A DNA stretch of 64,000 bases from an uncultured Rhodopila sp. (GCA_903932145.1 CAIZFE010000034.1:1-64000), one strand, 5' to 3'; positions 53,835 to 62,616 are shown, counted from the first letter of the stretch. Numbers and translations: made by a program. Notes: a model not told the origin generated them from the letters alone.

Positions 53835-54058
53835 ATGCCGACCGTTCTCCGTGCTGATGGGTATCGGTTTTTCTTCTACAGCGACGAGGGCAACCCGCGC
53901 GAGCCGCCACACATCCACGTGGTTTCTGGAGAAAAGGCCGCGTGGGATTGGCTAATGGCAAGCGCCGATCGGCACCGGAGATCATTGCCCTGCATCGGCT
54001 TGTGACCAGACATAGAGACGCGTTCCTGGAGGCGTGGCATGCTCACTTTAACCCTTGA
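53835..54058 (+). pseudogene. DUF4160 gene with a frameshift
   Basis: The start MPTVLRADGYRFFFYSDEGN followed by PPHIHVVSG is typical of DUF4160. The frame then ends early at 54003-54005. The missing second half is in another frame: APEIIALHRLVTRHRDAF then LEAWHAHFNP, ending at 54056-54058. The break lies between about 53940 and 53980. DUF4160 genes usually precede DUF2442 genes, as here, and the pair is predicted to be toxin-antitoxin-like. This copy is probably inactive, unless there is a sequencing error. Confidence 0.75.
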
Positions 54059-54314
54059 GTCCGAACCCCTGGCTAGCAGCGTTTCCTTTTCGGACGACGC
54101 CTTCCGTGTGGTGCTCGACGATGGGCGCGAACTTTCAGTGCCACTGGCCTGGTTTCCTCGCTTGTTGCACGGCACGCCTGCGCAGCGGCAGCATTGGGAA
54201 CTGATCGGGCTTGGGCAAGGCATCCACTGGCCGGAATTGGATGAGGATATGTCGGTCGAGGGCATTTTGGCGGGCAGGCGCGATCAGACCAGAGATCGCG
54301 ACGCTGCCGCGTAG
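54039..54314 (+). CDS. DUF2442 domain protein
   Basis: A 91-residue protein matching DUF2442: VSFSDDAFRVVLDDGRELSV, PLAWFPRLLHGTPAQRQ and WPELDEDMSVEGILAG. It starts 20 bases before the end of the frameshifted DUF4160 frame, the usual overlap. The pair is predicted to be a toxin-antitoxin-like unit with DUF2442 as the small partner; here it is left without an intact neighbour. Confidence 0.85.
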   Translation: MLTLTLESEPLASSVSFSDDAFRVVLDDGRELSVPLAWFPRLLHGTPAQRQHWELIGLGQGIHWPELDEDMSVEGILAGRRDQTRDRDAAA

Positions 54315-54398
54315 TGGTTCGAGGAACCACAATACGCGCGATGATCGGCTCCATCGCCGATAGGTCGGCCCGGGCCAAAATCGCGCCATTTCGAAGAA

Positions 54399-54539
54399 CC
54401 TCTGTGCCTCGGTGCCTTGTGTCTCTGTGGTGCAACATCTTTGCACCCCCACAAACCGGCCCGCACTTCCAAACCCGAATTGCTCCTTACAAAACCACAA
54501 CAACCGGCGGTATATATTCACCACAGAGAGGCACCGAGG
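54399..54539. repeat. Inverted pair of a dispersed GC-purine/pyrimidine repeat
   Basis: A 34-base block at 54399-54432 (CTCTGTGCCTCGGTGCC then TTGTGTCTCTGTGGTG) occurs again inverted and shortened at 54519-54539 (CACCACAGAGAGGCACCGAG). Sequences of this CACCACAGAGACACAGAGG type are widespread in bacteria, often around GxxExxY genes. The pair could form a long hairpin. No gene lies between. Confidence 0.65.
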
Positions 54540-54546
54540 GAACTCA

Positions 54547-54594
54547 ATGAAGCAGGATAGTGAGTTGACCCGGCGCGTGATCGTATCGATGTAG
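54547..54594 (+). pseudogene. 15-codon relic, possibly of a GxxExxY gene
   Basis: An ATG just after the dispersed repeat opens MKQDSELTRRVIVSM then stops. ELTRRVIG is a common start of GxxExxY proteins, which are often next to this repeat. The rest of the gene is absent. The stretch 54595-55011 holds no gene that I can support. Confidence 0.3.
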
Positions 54595-55011
54595 CTGGAA
54601 GATAGAAGTCGGCGCACGCAATTTGCGTTTTGATCACAAATCGCTTCAATCAGATCGAGGCCCGACCTTGCCAATCTGGACCGCGGCAGGACATGGCGCA
54701 CATCGGTCAGGCTGGACCCGATCGGTCGGTCAGCCTGCGTCAGAAACCTGGTATGACTGGCCTCAGTCCTCAGTCAGACACCTGGTAAACTGCCATTGTT
54801 CGGTTTTTCTTATGATTTTGAGCTCGGGCGAAGCACGCCGTGCCGATCCCGCGTTGGTTTTCGGGGAATAACATCCGGGCGGCTTGAACACAGTTATCGT
54901 CACTCGGCGGATGGATACTTGCTACCCGACGAGACCCTCGGATACGTTGCTCAGAAGATTATCCGGACAGGCCGGTATCTGATAAATGTCGAATGAGAGA
55001 GGGTTTCAATA

Positions 55012-55218
55012 ATGACACGTCTGACCGTCGCGGTGCTCTCGTTGCTCGCATTCATGAACGCAGCCAACACGGCTTCTGCCCAGGTGAACACCCCCAAACC
55101 CAATCCACCCCCCGCACCGGTCACAAAACCCCTTCCAGTGCAAACCCCTGCTCAACCACCCCAAAAAGTGCAAACTCCTGTAGCGGCGGCGGCTCCGTGG
55201 TGCCCCCATTGCAAATAA
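55012..55218 (+). CDS. Small secreted proline-rich peptide with C-terminal CxxC
   Basis: A 68-residue protein with GAGAGGG upstream of the ATG. A signal peptide (RLTVAVLSLLAFMNAANTASAQ) is followed by a Pro/Val/Gln/Lys-rich chain (VNTPKPNPPPAPVTKP) and the closing WCPHCK. WCPHC resembles the thioredoxin/DsbA active-site type motif but without the fold, so it may bind metal or form a disulfide. No family recognised. Its 3' neighbour, 55219-55581, is a 360-base gap in which I see no gene. Confidence 0.65.
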   Translation: MTRLTVAVLSLLAFMNAANTASAQVNTPKPNPPPAPVTKPLPVQTPAQPPQKVQTPVAAAAPWCPHCK

Positions 55219-55581
55219 ATACGTGAAAGTCACGGATCGACACAAAAAATCCATCGAAAGTAATATAAAAGAGCCATGTTCTTGGCTATCAACACGTTTG
55301 AAACAGTGGCCATCGGCTGAGCCCGCTCAGCCTGACCATTCCCGGGTCGCAGCGCCTTGTCTCGATACCCGGCGATACCCTGGCGAGCCCCCCTCGCCCG
55401 GGCCCGCACTACGGGCGCATCAATCTTGGATTGATGGCCGACCGAGTGGTCGCGGCTTAATTCCGGGTTGCAAATGCCGCCACATGCGAAACAGGATTTA
55501 TGACCCGTAATGCGAGTGTTCATAAAGCCGCTTATGCAATTTTGTGACTCTGTTCCGCCGGGCTTGGCCCGGTAACCTTCC

Positions 55582-56334
55582 TCAATACGTCAATATCTTC
55601 GACAGAAACTGCCGCGCCCGAGGGCTTTGTGCGCCCTCGAAGAACACCGTCGTCGGCGAGTCCTCCACCACCTCGCCCTGGTCCATGAACACCACCCGAT
55701 GCGCCACTTTCCGCGCAAACCCCATCTCGTGCGTCACCACCATCATGGTCATGCCCGATCGCGCCAGTTCGACCATGACATCCAGCACCTCGGACACCAT
55801 CTCCGGGTCCAGCGCCGAAGTCGCCTCATCGAACAGCATCACCACCGGGTCCATCGCCAGTGCCCGAGCAATCGCGACACGCTGCTGCTGGCCGCCGGAC
55901 AATTGGCCGGGGTGTTTCCCGGCGAACGCCTTCAACCCCACACGATCCAGTAACGCCTCTGACCGGGATTCCGCTTCTTGACGGGAACGGCCCAGCACCT
56001 TGCACTGCGCCAGGCACAGATTATCCAACACCCGCATATGCGGGAACAGTTCGAAATGCTGGAACACCATGCCGACGCGGGCGCGCAGGCGCGGCAGGTT
56101 GACGCCCTTGCCGCCGACTTGCTCGCCATCGACGGTGATGCGGCCTTGCTGGATCGGCTCCAGCGCGTTCACGCATTTGATCAGCGTGCTTTTGCCCGAC
56201 CCCGATGGGCCGCACACCACCACGACCTCACCGCGCGCGACCGTTAAAGAAACATCCCGCAGCACCGGCATCCCCGACGTGTACGACTTGGTGACGTGTT
56301 CGATCCGGATCACGGGTTCGGCGGTGGAGGACAT
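55582..56334 (-). CDS. Polar amino-acid ABC transporter ATP-binding protein
   Basis: A 250-residue ATPase (GltL/GlnQ type). Walker A is CGPSGSGKST, the Q-loop VFQHFELFPHM, the signature LSGGQQQR, Walker B VVMLFDEATSALDP and the H-loop VVTHEMGFA. I chose the ATG at 56334 (MSSTAEP); the frame is open into the permease gene. Last gene of the operon binding protein, permease, permease, ATPase, with 13 bases to the permease stop. Confidence 0.94.
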   Translation of the reverse strand: MSSTAEPVIRIEHVTKSYTSGMPVLRDVSLTVARGEVVVVCGPSGSGKSTLIKCVNALEPIQQGRITVDGEQVGGKGVNLPRLRARVGMVFQHFELFPHMRVLDNLCLAQCKVLGRSRQEAESRSEALLDRVGLKAFAGKHPGQLSGGQQQRVAIARALAMDPVVMLFDEATSALDPEMVSEVLDVMVELARSGMTMMVVTHEMGFARKVAHRVVFMDQGEVVEDSPTTVFFEGAQSPRARQFLSKILTY

Positions 56335-56347
56335 CAAAAACCCCTGA

Positions 56348-57037
56348 TCAGCGCGGCACGGCGATGAGCGCCCGCAGGCGTTGCACGCCACGGGAGGCCG
56401 CGAAAGACACGATGAAATACACCAGCGCGGCGAACGAGTACATCTCCACCAGACGCCCGTCGCGCTGCGCGATCTTGCTGGCCGCACCCAGGAAATCGGT
56501 GATCGACAGCACGTACACCAGCGACGTGTCCTGGAACAGCACGATCGTTTGCGTCAGCAGCACCGGCAGCATGATGCGGAACACCTGCGGCAGAATCACG
56601 TAACGCATGCTCTGCAGTGGCGTCAGTCCGAGCGCCAGCCCCGCCGCGGCCTGACCGCGTGGGATGGACGCGATGCCGGCGCGCATGATTTCCGAGAAAT
56701 ACGCTGCCTCAAACACAATGAAGGTGATCAGGGCGGAGGCGAAACCACCGACATGGATCGGCCGGGAACTACCGGTCAACCATTGCCCGAGATACGGGAC
56801 CAGGAAGTAAAACCAGAATATCACCAGAACCAGCGGCAGCGCGCGTACCAGATTGACATAACCGGCCGCGACCGCTGACAGAACCCGGCCGCCGGACAGG
56901 CGGATGATCGCCAAACCGGTCCCCAGAATGACGCCGCCAATCGCCGCCAGGAATGTCAGCGTCAGCGTAAACCGCATGCCCTCGAAGAACAGGTATCCCA
57001 GGCTGCGGCCGATGATCTCGAAGTCGAAATTGCTCAT
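56348..57037 (-). CDS. Polar amino-acid ABC transporter permease (GltK-like)
   Basis: A 229-residue inner-membrane permease with about five helices. The ATPase-contact loop reads GQAAAGLALGLTPLQSMRYV followed by ILPQVFRIMLP, the typical amino-acid permease form, and RALPLVLVIFWFYF is the conserved early helix. Its start overlaps the preceding permease by 4 bases, so the two halves of the channel are made together. Confidence 0.94.
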   Translation of the reverse strand: MSNFDFEIIGRSLGYLFFEGMRFTLTLTFLAAIGGVILGTGLAIIRLSGGRVLSAVAAGYVNLVRALPLVLVIFWFYFLVPYLGQWLTGSSRPIHVGGFASALITFIVFEAAYFSEIMRAGIASIPRGQAAAGLALGLTPLQSMRYVILPQVFRIMLPVLLTQTIVLFQDTSLVYVLSITDFLGAASKIAQRDGRLVEMYSFAALVYFIVSFAASRGVQRLRALIAVPR

Positions 57038-57786
57038 GCCTTGCCGTAGCCCGGCACCCGGACCCTGGATTCCAGCCAGCGCGCCGCCAACGTCGCGATC
57101 AGGTTGATCGCCAGGTAGGCCAACGTCGCCGCCGTGAACGCCTCGAACACCTGGAACGAGAATTCCTGCACCGCACGTGCCCGCGCCGTCAGTTCGGCCA
57201 GCCCGATGGTCAGCGCGACCGAGGTGTTCTTGATGGTGTTCAGCAGTTCGGAGGTCAACGGCGGCAGGATGATGCGAAAGGCCATCGGCAACAGGACGTA
57301 GCGATACGTTTGCGCCGAGGTCAGTCCCAGCGCCGTCGCGGCGGCACGCTGACCGAGCGGCAGGGCTTCGATGCCGGAGGAGATTTGGACAGCCACGCGG
57401 GCGGACATGAAGAAGCCGATGCCGATCACGGCCGTGACGAACGAGGCATTGGGAAGCTGCTTCAGCCAGATCGCCCAGGGGGTCGGCAGCAGATCGGGAA
57501 AGACAAAATACCAGAGGAAAAGCTGCACCAGCAGCGGCATGTTCCGGAACAGCTCGATCCAGGCGCTGGCGAGCAGCGGTGCCGTGCGTCCGGGCAGGGT
57601 GCGGAGCACACCGACGGCGGAGCCGACGACAAGGGCGATGATCCAGGCCAGGGCAGCGGTCAGCAGGGTCGTTCCGAGGCCTTGGACCAGCATGTCCAGG
57701 TAAGTGCCGTTGCCCTCGGGCGACTGCTCCCAGAATATGCCCCAGTTCCAGTTATAGCCCACGGCGCGGCCCTGGTGACGGTGCAT
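57034..57786 (-). CDS. Polar amino-acid ABC transporter permease (GltJ-like)
   Basis: A 250-residue partner permease. It has ELFRNMPLLVQLFLWYF, then the contact loop GQRAAATALGLTSAQTYRYV with LLPMAFRIILPPL, and SELLNTIKNTSVALTIG. The N-terminal NWNWGIFWE stretch is typical of GltJ. The gap of 168 bases to the binding-protein gene holds a REP-like hairpin at 57875-57893, which may stabilise the more abundant binding-protein message. Confidence 0.94.
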   Translation of the reverse strand: MHRHQGRAVGYNWNWGIFWEQSPEGNGTYLDMLVQGLGTTLLTAALAWIIALVVGSAVGVLRTLPGRTAPLLASAWIELFRNMPLLVQLFLWYFVFPDLLPTPWAIWLKQLPNASFVTAVIGIGFFMSARVAVQISSGIEALPLGQRAAATALGLTSAQTYRYVLLPMAFRIILPPLTSELLNTIKNTSVALTIGLAELTARARAVQEFSFQVFEAFTAATLAYLAINLIATLAARWLESRVRVPGYGKA

Positions 57787-57874
57787 GACGGTCTGAGCCG
57801 CGGCGCGATCCGGTTACCGGCAGGCATTTCCTGGCCATCGTGGGCCGGACGTGCATCACCGCCATGGCAGAGGT

Positions 57875-57893
57875 GGCCCGGACAAGCCGGGCC
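57875..57893. repeat. REP-like hairpin
   Basis: GGCCCGG, 5 bases, CCGGGCC: a perfect 7-bp stem, followed by ATGACGG. It lies between the binding-protein and permease genes of the amino-acid importer, where REP-type hairpins often protect the upstream transcript. Confidence 0.6.
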
Positions 57894-57954
57894 ATGACGG
57901 ATGGGGGGCGGACACGTCGCGTCCGGAACGAGATGAGAGCATGCGTTTGGGGCG

Positions 57955-58860
57955 TTACTCGACGTAGCTCTCCGGGTCGGGGTTATCCGACGGGTGCGCA
58001 TACGCATGCACCATACCCTTGGACATCGGCGTGTTCAGGTTCAGGCCCTTTGGCGGGATCGGCGCCTGGAACCACTTCGCGTAGATCGCCTTGCCCTCAG
58101 GGCTGAGATACAGATCGGACGTCGCTTTATCGGCCAATGCCTTGAACGGGACATCATCCTTCCGCAGCATGATCCCGTAGGGTTCGGCCAGCGAGAATGC
58201 TTCGTCGCCCAATGCATACGCCGACGGGTCCTTCGCGGATGCGATAAACGACGCCAGGATGATATCGTCCATCACGAACGCCGCTGCTCGGTCGGTTTCG
58301 ACCATCAGGAACGCCTCGGCATGATCCTTGGCGGCCAAAACGGTAATGCCCAGCTTGCGCGTGGCATTGGCCTGATTGAGCTGCACGATGTTCGTACTGC
58401 CCGCCGTCGAGACAACGGTCTTGCCGGCCAGCGACTCAATGGTGGTCAGATGGGACGCCTTCTTGGCGACGAACATGCTCGCCGTGAGATAGTGGGTGTT
58501 GGTGAAGGCGACCTGCTTCTGGCGATCGACATTATTGGTGGTCGATCCGCATTCCAGATCGATCGTGCCATTCGCCATCAGCGGAATACGGTTGGACGAC
58601 AGCACCGAAACCGTCTGCACCTTCAGGTCGGGCAGTTTCAGCTCCTGCTTCACCGCATCGACGATCTTATAACAGATGTCGATGGCATACCCGACCGGCT
58701 TCTGCTGGTCATCAAGGTAGCTGAACGGGATCGAACTGTCCCGTACACCCAGCGTGATCGTGCCGGTTTCCTTGATTTTTTGCAGCGTGCCGGTCAGGTC
58801 CGCCGCCATCGCGGGCGCGGCCAACATCGTGGCGGCAAGCATGAGGGGCATTAGACGCAT
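57955..58860 (-). CDS. Polar amino-acid ABC transporter substrate-binding protein (GltI-like)
   Basis: A 301-residue periplasmic binding protein. A signal peptide (MRLMPLMLAATMLAAPAMA) is followed by the SBP_bac_3 fold: TITLGVRDSSIPFSYLD, VGYAIDICYKIVDAV and the ligand region DLECGSTTNNVDRQKQVAFT, as in glutamate/aspartate-binding proteins. I chose the ATG at 58860. It is the first gene of a complete importer operon; glutamate or aspartate is the likely ligand by similarity. Confidence 0.93.
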   Translation of the reverse strand: MRLMPLMLAATMLAAPAMAADLTGTLQKIKETGTITLGVRDSSIPFSYLDDQQKPVGYAIDICYKIVDAVKQELKLPDLKVQTVSVLSSNRIPLMANGTIDLECGSTTNNVDRQKQVAFTNTHYLTASMFVAKKASHLTTIESLAGKTVVSTAGSTNIVQLNQANATRKLGITVLAAKDHAEAFLMVETDRAAAFVMDDIILASFIASAKDPSAYALGDEAFSLAEPYGIMLRKDDVPFKALADKATSDLYLSPEGKAIYAKWFQAPIPPKGLNLNTPMSKGMVHAYAHPSDNPDPESYVE

Positions 58861-59050
58861 GGGCGACTCTCCTGGCGGGGTCCGTGATTCCGCTTCAGGA
58901 CGATACGTCACTTCAATCGCGAACGAAACAGGCTATCATACAGGAAAGAGTACGATACCGATCGGTCAACGCGCCGGTGACCAGAAGCCGCCCTGTCACC
59001 GAAGGCCCGAACAAGCCGAGCCTTGACGGTAACAAAATGGCCTCAGGCAC

Positions 59051-59629
59051 CTACCCCCGCGTGAGGACGACGTCGAAGGTGACCGCCTGCGCACCCGGCT
59101 CCTTGCCCTCAACCGGCGCCGGGTCGGTGATCAGCAGTTCCTTCCGGCTGGAGCTGTTCAGCCAGGCGTCGGATTCGTTGTATTGGTCGCCCTTGAAATA
59201 CATCTGAGTCACAAGCTGCTCATATTTCGCGGTCACCTGGAAATGGATATGCGCCGGGCGCCAGCGACCGGGAGCCGCCGGATATGCCGCCGGGCGCACG
59301 GTCTTGAACGCATACCCGCCCTGCCCGTCCGTGGTGGTCACCGCAAAACCCTGGAATTTTTCATCCAACGGCGCGGCGTAGTTGTCGTCGTTCGGGTGCG
59401 GATAGCGGCCTGCGGCGTTGGCCTGCCAGATCTCGACTTTGGCGCCCGCGACCGGCTCCCCTTTTTCGGTCAGGACACGGCCGGACAGATACAGCACCGT
59501 CCCCTTGGCCTGACCGCCGCTGGTCAGGTCGCCGCCCTCGGTTGGCGTCATCATGAAGGGATAGAATGGACCCAGGATCTGCGGCGGGGTCCGCAACAGA
59601 AGTTTGGTCGGTTCGGCGACGTCGGACAT
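59051..59629 (-). CDS. Intradiol ring-cleavage dioxygenase family protein
   Basis: A 192-residue protein of the protocatechuate 3,4-dioxygenase beta-like group, which cleaves catecholic rings with Fe(III). Candidate ligands are a Tyr in GRYPHP, a Tyr in AAYPAAPG and the two His in WRPAHIHFQV. The N-terminal ILGPFYP block is typical. It is shorter than PcaH and no alpha partner (PcaG) is present, so it may be a single-chain relative. I chose the ATG at 59629 (MSDVAEP). Divergent from a PPOX gene, 67 bases away. Confidence 0.88.
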   Translation of the reverse strand: MSDVAEPTKLLLRTPPQILGPFYPFMMTPTEGGDLTSGGQAKGTVLYLSGRVLTEKGEPVAGAKVEIWQANAAGRYPHPNDDNYAAPLDEKFQGFAVTTTDGQGGYAFKTVRPAAYPAAPGRWRPAHIHFQVTAKYEQLVTQMYFKGDQYNESDAWLNSSSRKELLITDPAPVEGKEPGAQAVTFDVVLTRG

Positions 59630-59696
59630 GTTTGTTCCTCCTGAGGCATGCCGATCCGCGGTCGCGCATCGGCGCATTGGGCGCTATGGTGCCGTC

Positions 59697-60128
59697 ATGC
59701 TGAACGATGTGCAACGGGGTTTCATCGACCAGGCCCGGGTCGGCCATCTGGCAACCGCCGACCGGACGGGCGCCCCACATCTCATCCCGGTGTGCTTCGC
59801 CTTGGACACGCTATCGCTTTACATCACCGTCGATGAAAAGCCGAAGCGCACCGACTGGCCGCTGAAGCGCATCCGCAACATCCAGCAGAACCCCGCCGTG
59901 GCTTTCACGGTGGACCGGTGGGATGAGGATTGGACGCGCCTCGGCTGGATCATGTTGCGCGGATCGGCCGATATCCTGAACGGTGGCGACGAGCATGCTC
60001 ATGCCCAGGACCAGCTCCGATCACGCTATCCCCAGTACAGGACGATGGATTTGGCCCCATTACCGGTGATCGCGGTCCGGATACAACGCGTCCTGTCGTG
60101 GGGCGCGCTGGATCAGCGCCCGATATAA
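59697..60128 (+). CDS. PPOX-class flavoprotein (pyridoxamine 5'-phosphate oxidase-like)
   Basis: A 143-residue split-barrel protein: FIDQARVGHLATADRTGAPH and LIPVCFAL at the start, then KRIRNIQQNPAVAFTVDRW. This is close to the TIGR03668 type, which binds F420 or FMN; the cofactor is not decided by sequence here. I chose the ATG at 59697. Its 3' end overlaps the convergent SDR gene by 16 bases. Confidence 0.85.
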   Translation: MLNDVQRGFIDQARVGHLATADRTGAPHLIPVCFALDTLSLYITVDEKPKRTDWPLKRIRNIQQNPAVAFTVDRWDEDWTRLGWIMLRGSADILNGGDEHAHAQDQLRSRYPQYRTMDLAPLPVIAVRIQRVLSWGALDQRPI

Positions 60129-60886
60129 TCCATCCGGCCGCCGTCCACCGCGAGTACCTGCGCCGTCACCCACCCGGCGTCCGGAGACGCAAAGAAAGCG
60201 ACCGCATTGGCGATGTCGTCAGGCTCTCCGGCCCGGCCAAGCATGGCGAGCGCGCCGATTTTCTGGGCGGTGGCTTTCCATGCCTGTTCATCCGCACCGC
60301 GATTCATCTCAGTTTGGATAAATCCGGGTGCGACGGCATTGACCGTTATCCCGAACGGCCCCAGTTCCATGGCGAACCGTACAGTCAAAATCTGTGCCTC
60401 AGCTTTACTGGCGGCATAGAAAGCATTGCCCGGCAACGTTGTACCCAGAGCGGCGATCGAAGTCATATTGACGATCCGGCCGTATTTTTGCCGGCGCATG
60501 TCAGTCATCACGGCACGCGTGGTGTGAATCACGCCGTTGGCGTTAACCTGCCGCATGTGATCCAGCTTGTCCGGATCGTAGCTCTCCAGGGTTGCCTTGT
60601 GCGACACCCCGGCGTTGTTCACCAGAATGGTGACTGGCCCGAACGCCGCGGCGACACGATCGACCATGCCCTCCACCGCCGCGTCATCCGCCACGTCCGC
60701 GGCCACGGCAATCGCTCGGCCTCCGTTACCGATGATATCCGCCACCAAAGATTCGGCGGCGTCGGCGCGTGAGAGGTAGTTGACACATACCGCCGCCCCT
60801 TCCTGCGCCAGACGTCGTGCGATGGCGCGTCCGATGCCGCGACCACCTCCTGTAACAAGCGCCACCTGATCGCGCCATGTCGCCAT
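60113..60886 (-). CDS. SDR family oxidoreductase (FabG-like)
   Basis: A 257-residue classical SDR with TGGGRGIG, NNAG, serine in IVNMTSIAAL and catalytic YAASK, ending GQVLAVDGGRMDYIGR. All catalytic residues are present. I chose the ATG at 60886 (MATWRDQVALVTGG); the frame is open to 60943. Likely a 3-oxoacyl or alcohol reductase. The gap to the efflux gene upstream holds a 26-bp palindrome. Confidence 0.92.
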   Translation of the reverse strand: MATWRDQVALVTGGGRGIGRAIARRLAQEGAAVCVNYLSRADAAESLVADIIGNGGRAIAVAADVADDAAVEGMVDRVAAAFGPVTILVNNAGVSHKATLESYDPDKLDHMRQVNANGVIHTTRAVMTDMRRQKYGRIVNMTSIAALGTTLPGNAFYAASKAEAQILTVRFAMELGPFGITVNAVAPGFIQTEMNRGADEQAWKATAQKIGALAMLGRAGEPDDIANAVAFFASPDAGWVTAQVLAVDGGRMDYIGR

Positions 60887-60986
60887 GCGAGCCTCCAAAC
60901 CACCAAAAAACTGTTCGCGGACCAACAGGTTACCAGAAGCCAACAGCCGAAGCGGTCACAACACCCGGACGAGCGCCGTTACACGC

Positions 60987-61012
60987 TACCAATTGACCGC
61001 GATCAAATGGTA
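60987..61012. promoter_or_regulatory. 26-bp palindrome before the DHA2 efflux gene
   Basis: TACCAATTGACCG and its partner arm CGATCAAATGGTA form an imperfect palindrome with 11 of 13 positions matched. It lies between the divergent SDR (start 60886) and efflux pump (start 61057) genes, 45 bases before the latter. It looks like a repressor operator (TetR or MarR size); no regulator gene is next to it. Confidence 0.6.
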
Positions 61013-61056
61013 CGGCCATCCTGTGAACACCGGAGACGTCAACCAGAAGTAGCAGC

Positions 61057-62616
61057 ATGGCCGACCAGGCCCGATCAACACCCGCCGCCATCACAGGGGG
61101 TCCCAACGCCGGCGTCGTTGCGCATCGCGCGATGATTACGGTGTCCGCGATCGGTGCAACCTTGTTGCAATCACTGGATCAAACGATCGCCAACGTAGCG
61201 ATGCCGTACATGCAAGGCAGTTTCTCTGCGAGCTTCGATGAGATCACATGGGTGCTCACATCCTACATCGTGGCGGCCGCGATCATGACGGCGCCGGTGG
61301 GCTGGGTTGCAGCGCGCTTCGGCCGCAAGCCTCTCTATATTGGCTGCATTTTCGGCTTCACGATCGCGTCGATGCTGTGTGGCGCGGCGCAATCGCTGGC
61401 ACAAATCGTTATTTTCCGCCTGGTGCAGGGCATGTTCAGCGCCGCGCTGGTGCCGCTGTCGCAAGCAACCCTGCTGGACATCTACCCGCACGAGCGGCGC
61501 GGCTTCGCCATGGCGATCTGGGGCATGGGCGTCATGATCGGCCCGATCATGGGTCCGACACTCGGCGGCTTCCTGACGGAACACTATAACTGGCGGTGGG
61601 TGTTCTACATCAACCTACCATTCGGCCTGCTGGCCGCGGCAGGCCTTTCACTGTTTCTGCCCAATGGGCGAGAACCCTCCGGCGGGCGGTTCGACTGGCT
61701 GGGCTTTGCCGTATTGTCCACCGGCATCGGTGCCCTGCAATTGATGCTGGATCGCGGCCAGGACCTGGACTGGTTCTCCTCGCGCGAAATCATGACCGAG
61801 GCTATCCTGTCCGGACTGGGCTTTTATTTATTTATCGTGCACCTGTTCTCCGCTCGGCAACCGCTGCTACGGCCCAGCTTGTTTCGCGACATCAATTTCC
61901 TGTCCGGATTGATCCTGATGTTCGCGGTCGGCACCTTGCTGGTGTCCAGCCTGGCGCTGATGACGCCCTGGCTACAGGTGATGTCCAACTACCCGGTCGA
62001 AACCGCCGGGCTGATCATGGCACCGCGCGGCCTGGGCAATTTCACCTCCATCATGATCAGCGGCCGGCTGGCGACCCGAGTCGACCCCCGCTACCTGGTG
62101 GCGACCGGTTTGGTGCTGCTGTGCTCGTCATTTTATATTATGACCAAATGGACGCCGGACGTCTCCCAACGCGAACTGGTCCTGACGATCATCCTGCAGG
62201 GGGCCGGACTGGGCCTTGTCTTCATGCCATTGCAGATCCTGGCCTTTGCCACCCTGGCCCCCGCTTTGCGAACCGAGGCGGCCTCGCTGTTCGCCTTGTT
62301 ACGTAACATCGGCGCCGCAATTGGCGTGTCAGTCACCTCGACCGTCCTGGCTCGGAACACGCAGTCGCTGCACGAGGTGATCGGTGCCAGCGCGACTCCC
62401 TTCAACCGAACGCTGTCGGCGATCGATGCCTATAATCCGTTGACACGGCACGGGGCGGCGCTGCTGGATCAGATCGTCAGTCAGCAGGCGGAGATCATCG
62501 CTTATATGGACGATTACGTGCTGCTGATATGCACCACGCTGCCTTCGATCTTGCTGCTGTTGCTGATGCGGAAACCGAGTCACGGGACAGCCGTGGAGGC
62601 GGAACCGGTGGAGTGA
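61057..62616 (+). CDS. DHA2 family MFS efflux pump (EmrB/QacA-like)
   Basis: A 519-residue, 14-helix drug:H+ antiporter. It has LLQSLDQTIANVAMPYMQG in helix 1, the loop WVAARFGRKPLY, the antiporter motif region WGMGVMIGPIMGPTLGGFL and NWRWVFYINLPFGLLA. No HlyD/EmrA membrane-fusion gene is adjacent, unlike typical emrAB pairs. A palindrome just upstream suggests ligand-controlled expression. Confidence 0.93.
   Translation: MADQARSTPAAITGGPNAGVVAHRAMITVSAIGATLLQSLDQTIANVAMPYMQGSFSASFDEITWVLTSYIVAAAIMTAPVGWVAARFGRKPLYIGCIFGFTIASMLCGAAQSLAQIVIFRLVQGMFSAALVPLSQATLLDIYPHERRGFAMAIWGMGVMIGPIMGPTLGGFLTEHYNWRWVFYINLPFGLLAAAGLSLFLPNGREPSGGRFDWLGFAVLSTGIGALQLMLDRGQDLDWFSSREIMTEAILSGLGFYLFIVHLFSARQPLLRPSLFRDINFLSGLILMFAVGTLLVSSLALMTPWLQVMSNYPVETAGLIMAPRGLGNFTSIMISGRLATRVDPRYLVATGLVLLCSSFYIMTKWTPDVSQRELVLTIILQGAGLGLVFMPLQILAFATLAPALRTEAASLFALLRNIGAAIGVSVTSTVLARNTQSLHEVIGASATPFNRTLSAIDAYNPLTRHGAALLDQIVSQQAEIIAYMDDYVLLICTTLPSILLLLLMRKPSHGTAVEAEPVE

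Noticed and set aside
54623-54996. Small frames in the gap after the dispersed repeat
   Set aside because: No ribosome sites, no domain features and unlikely composition.
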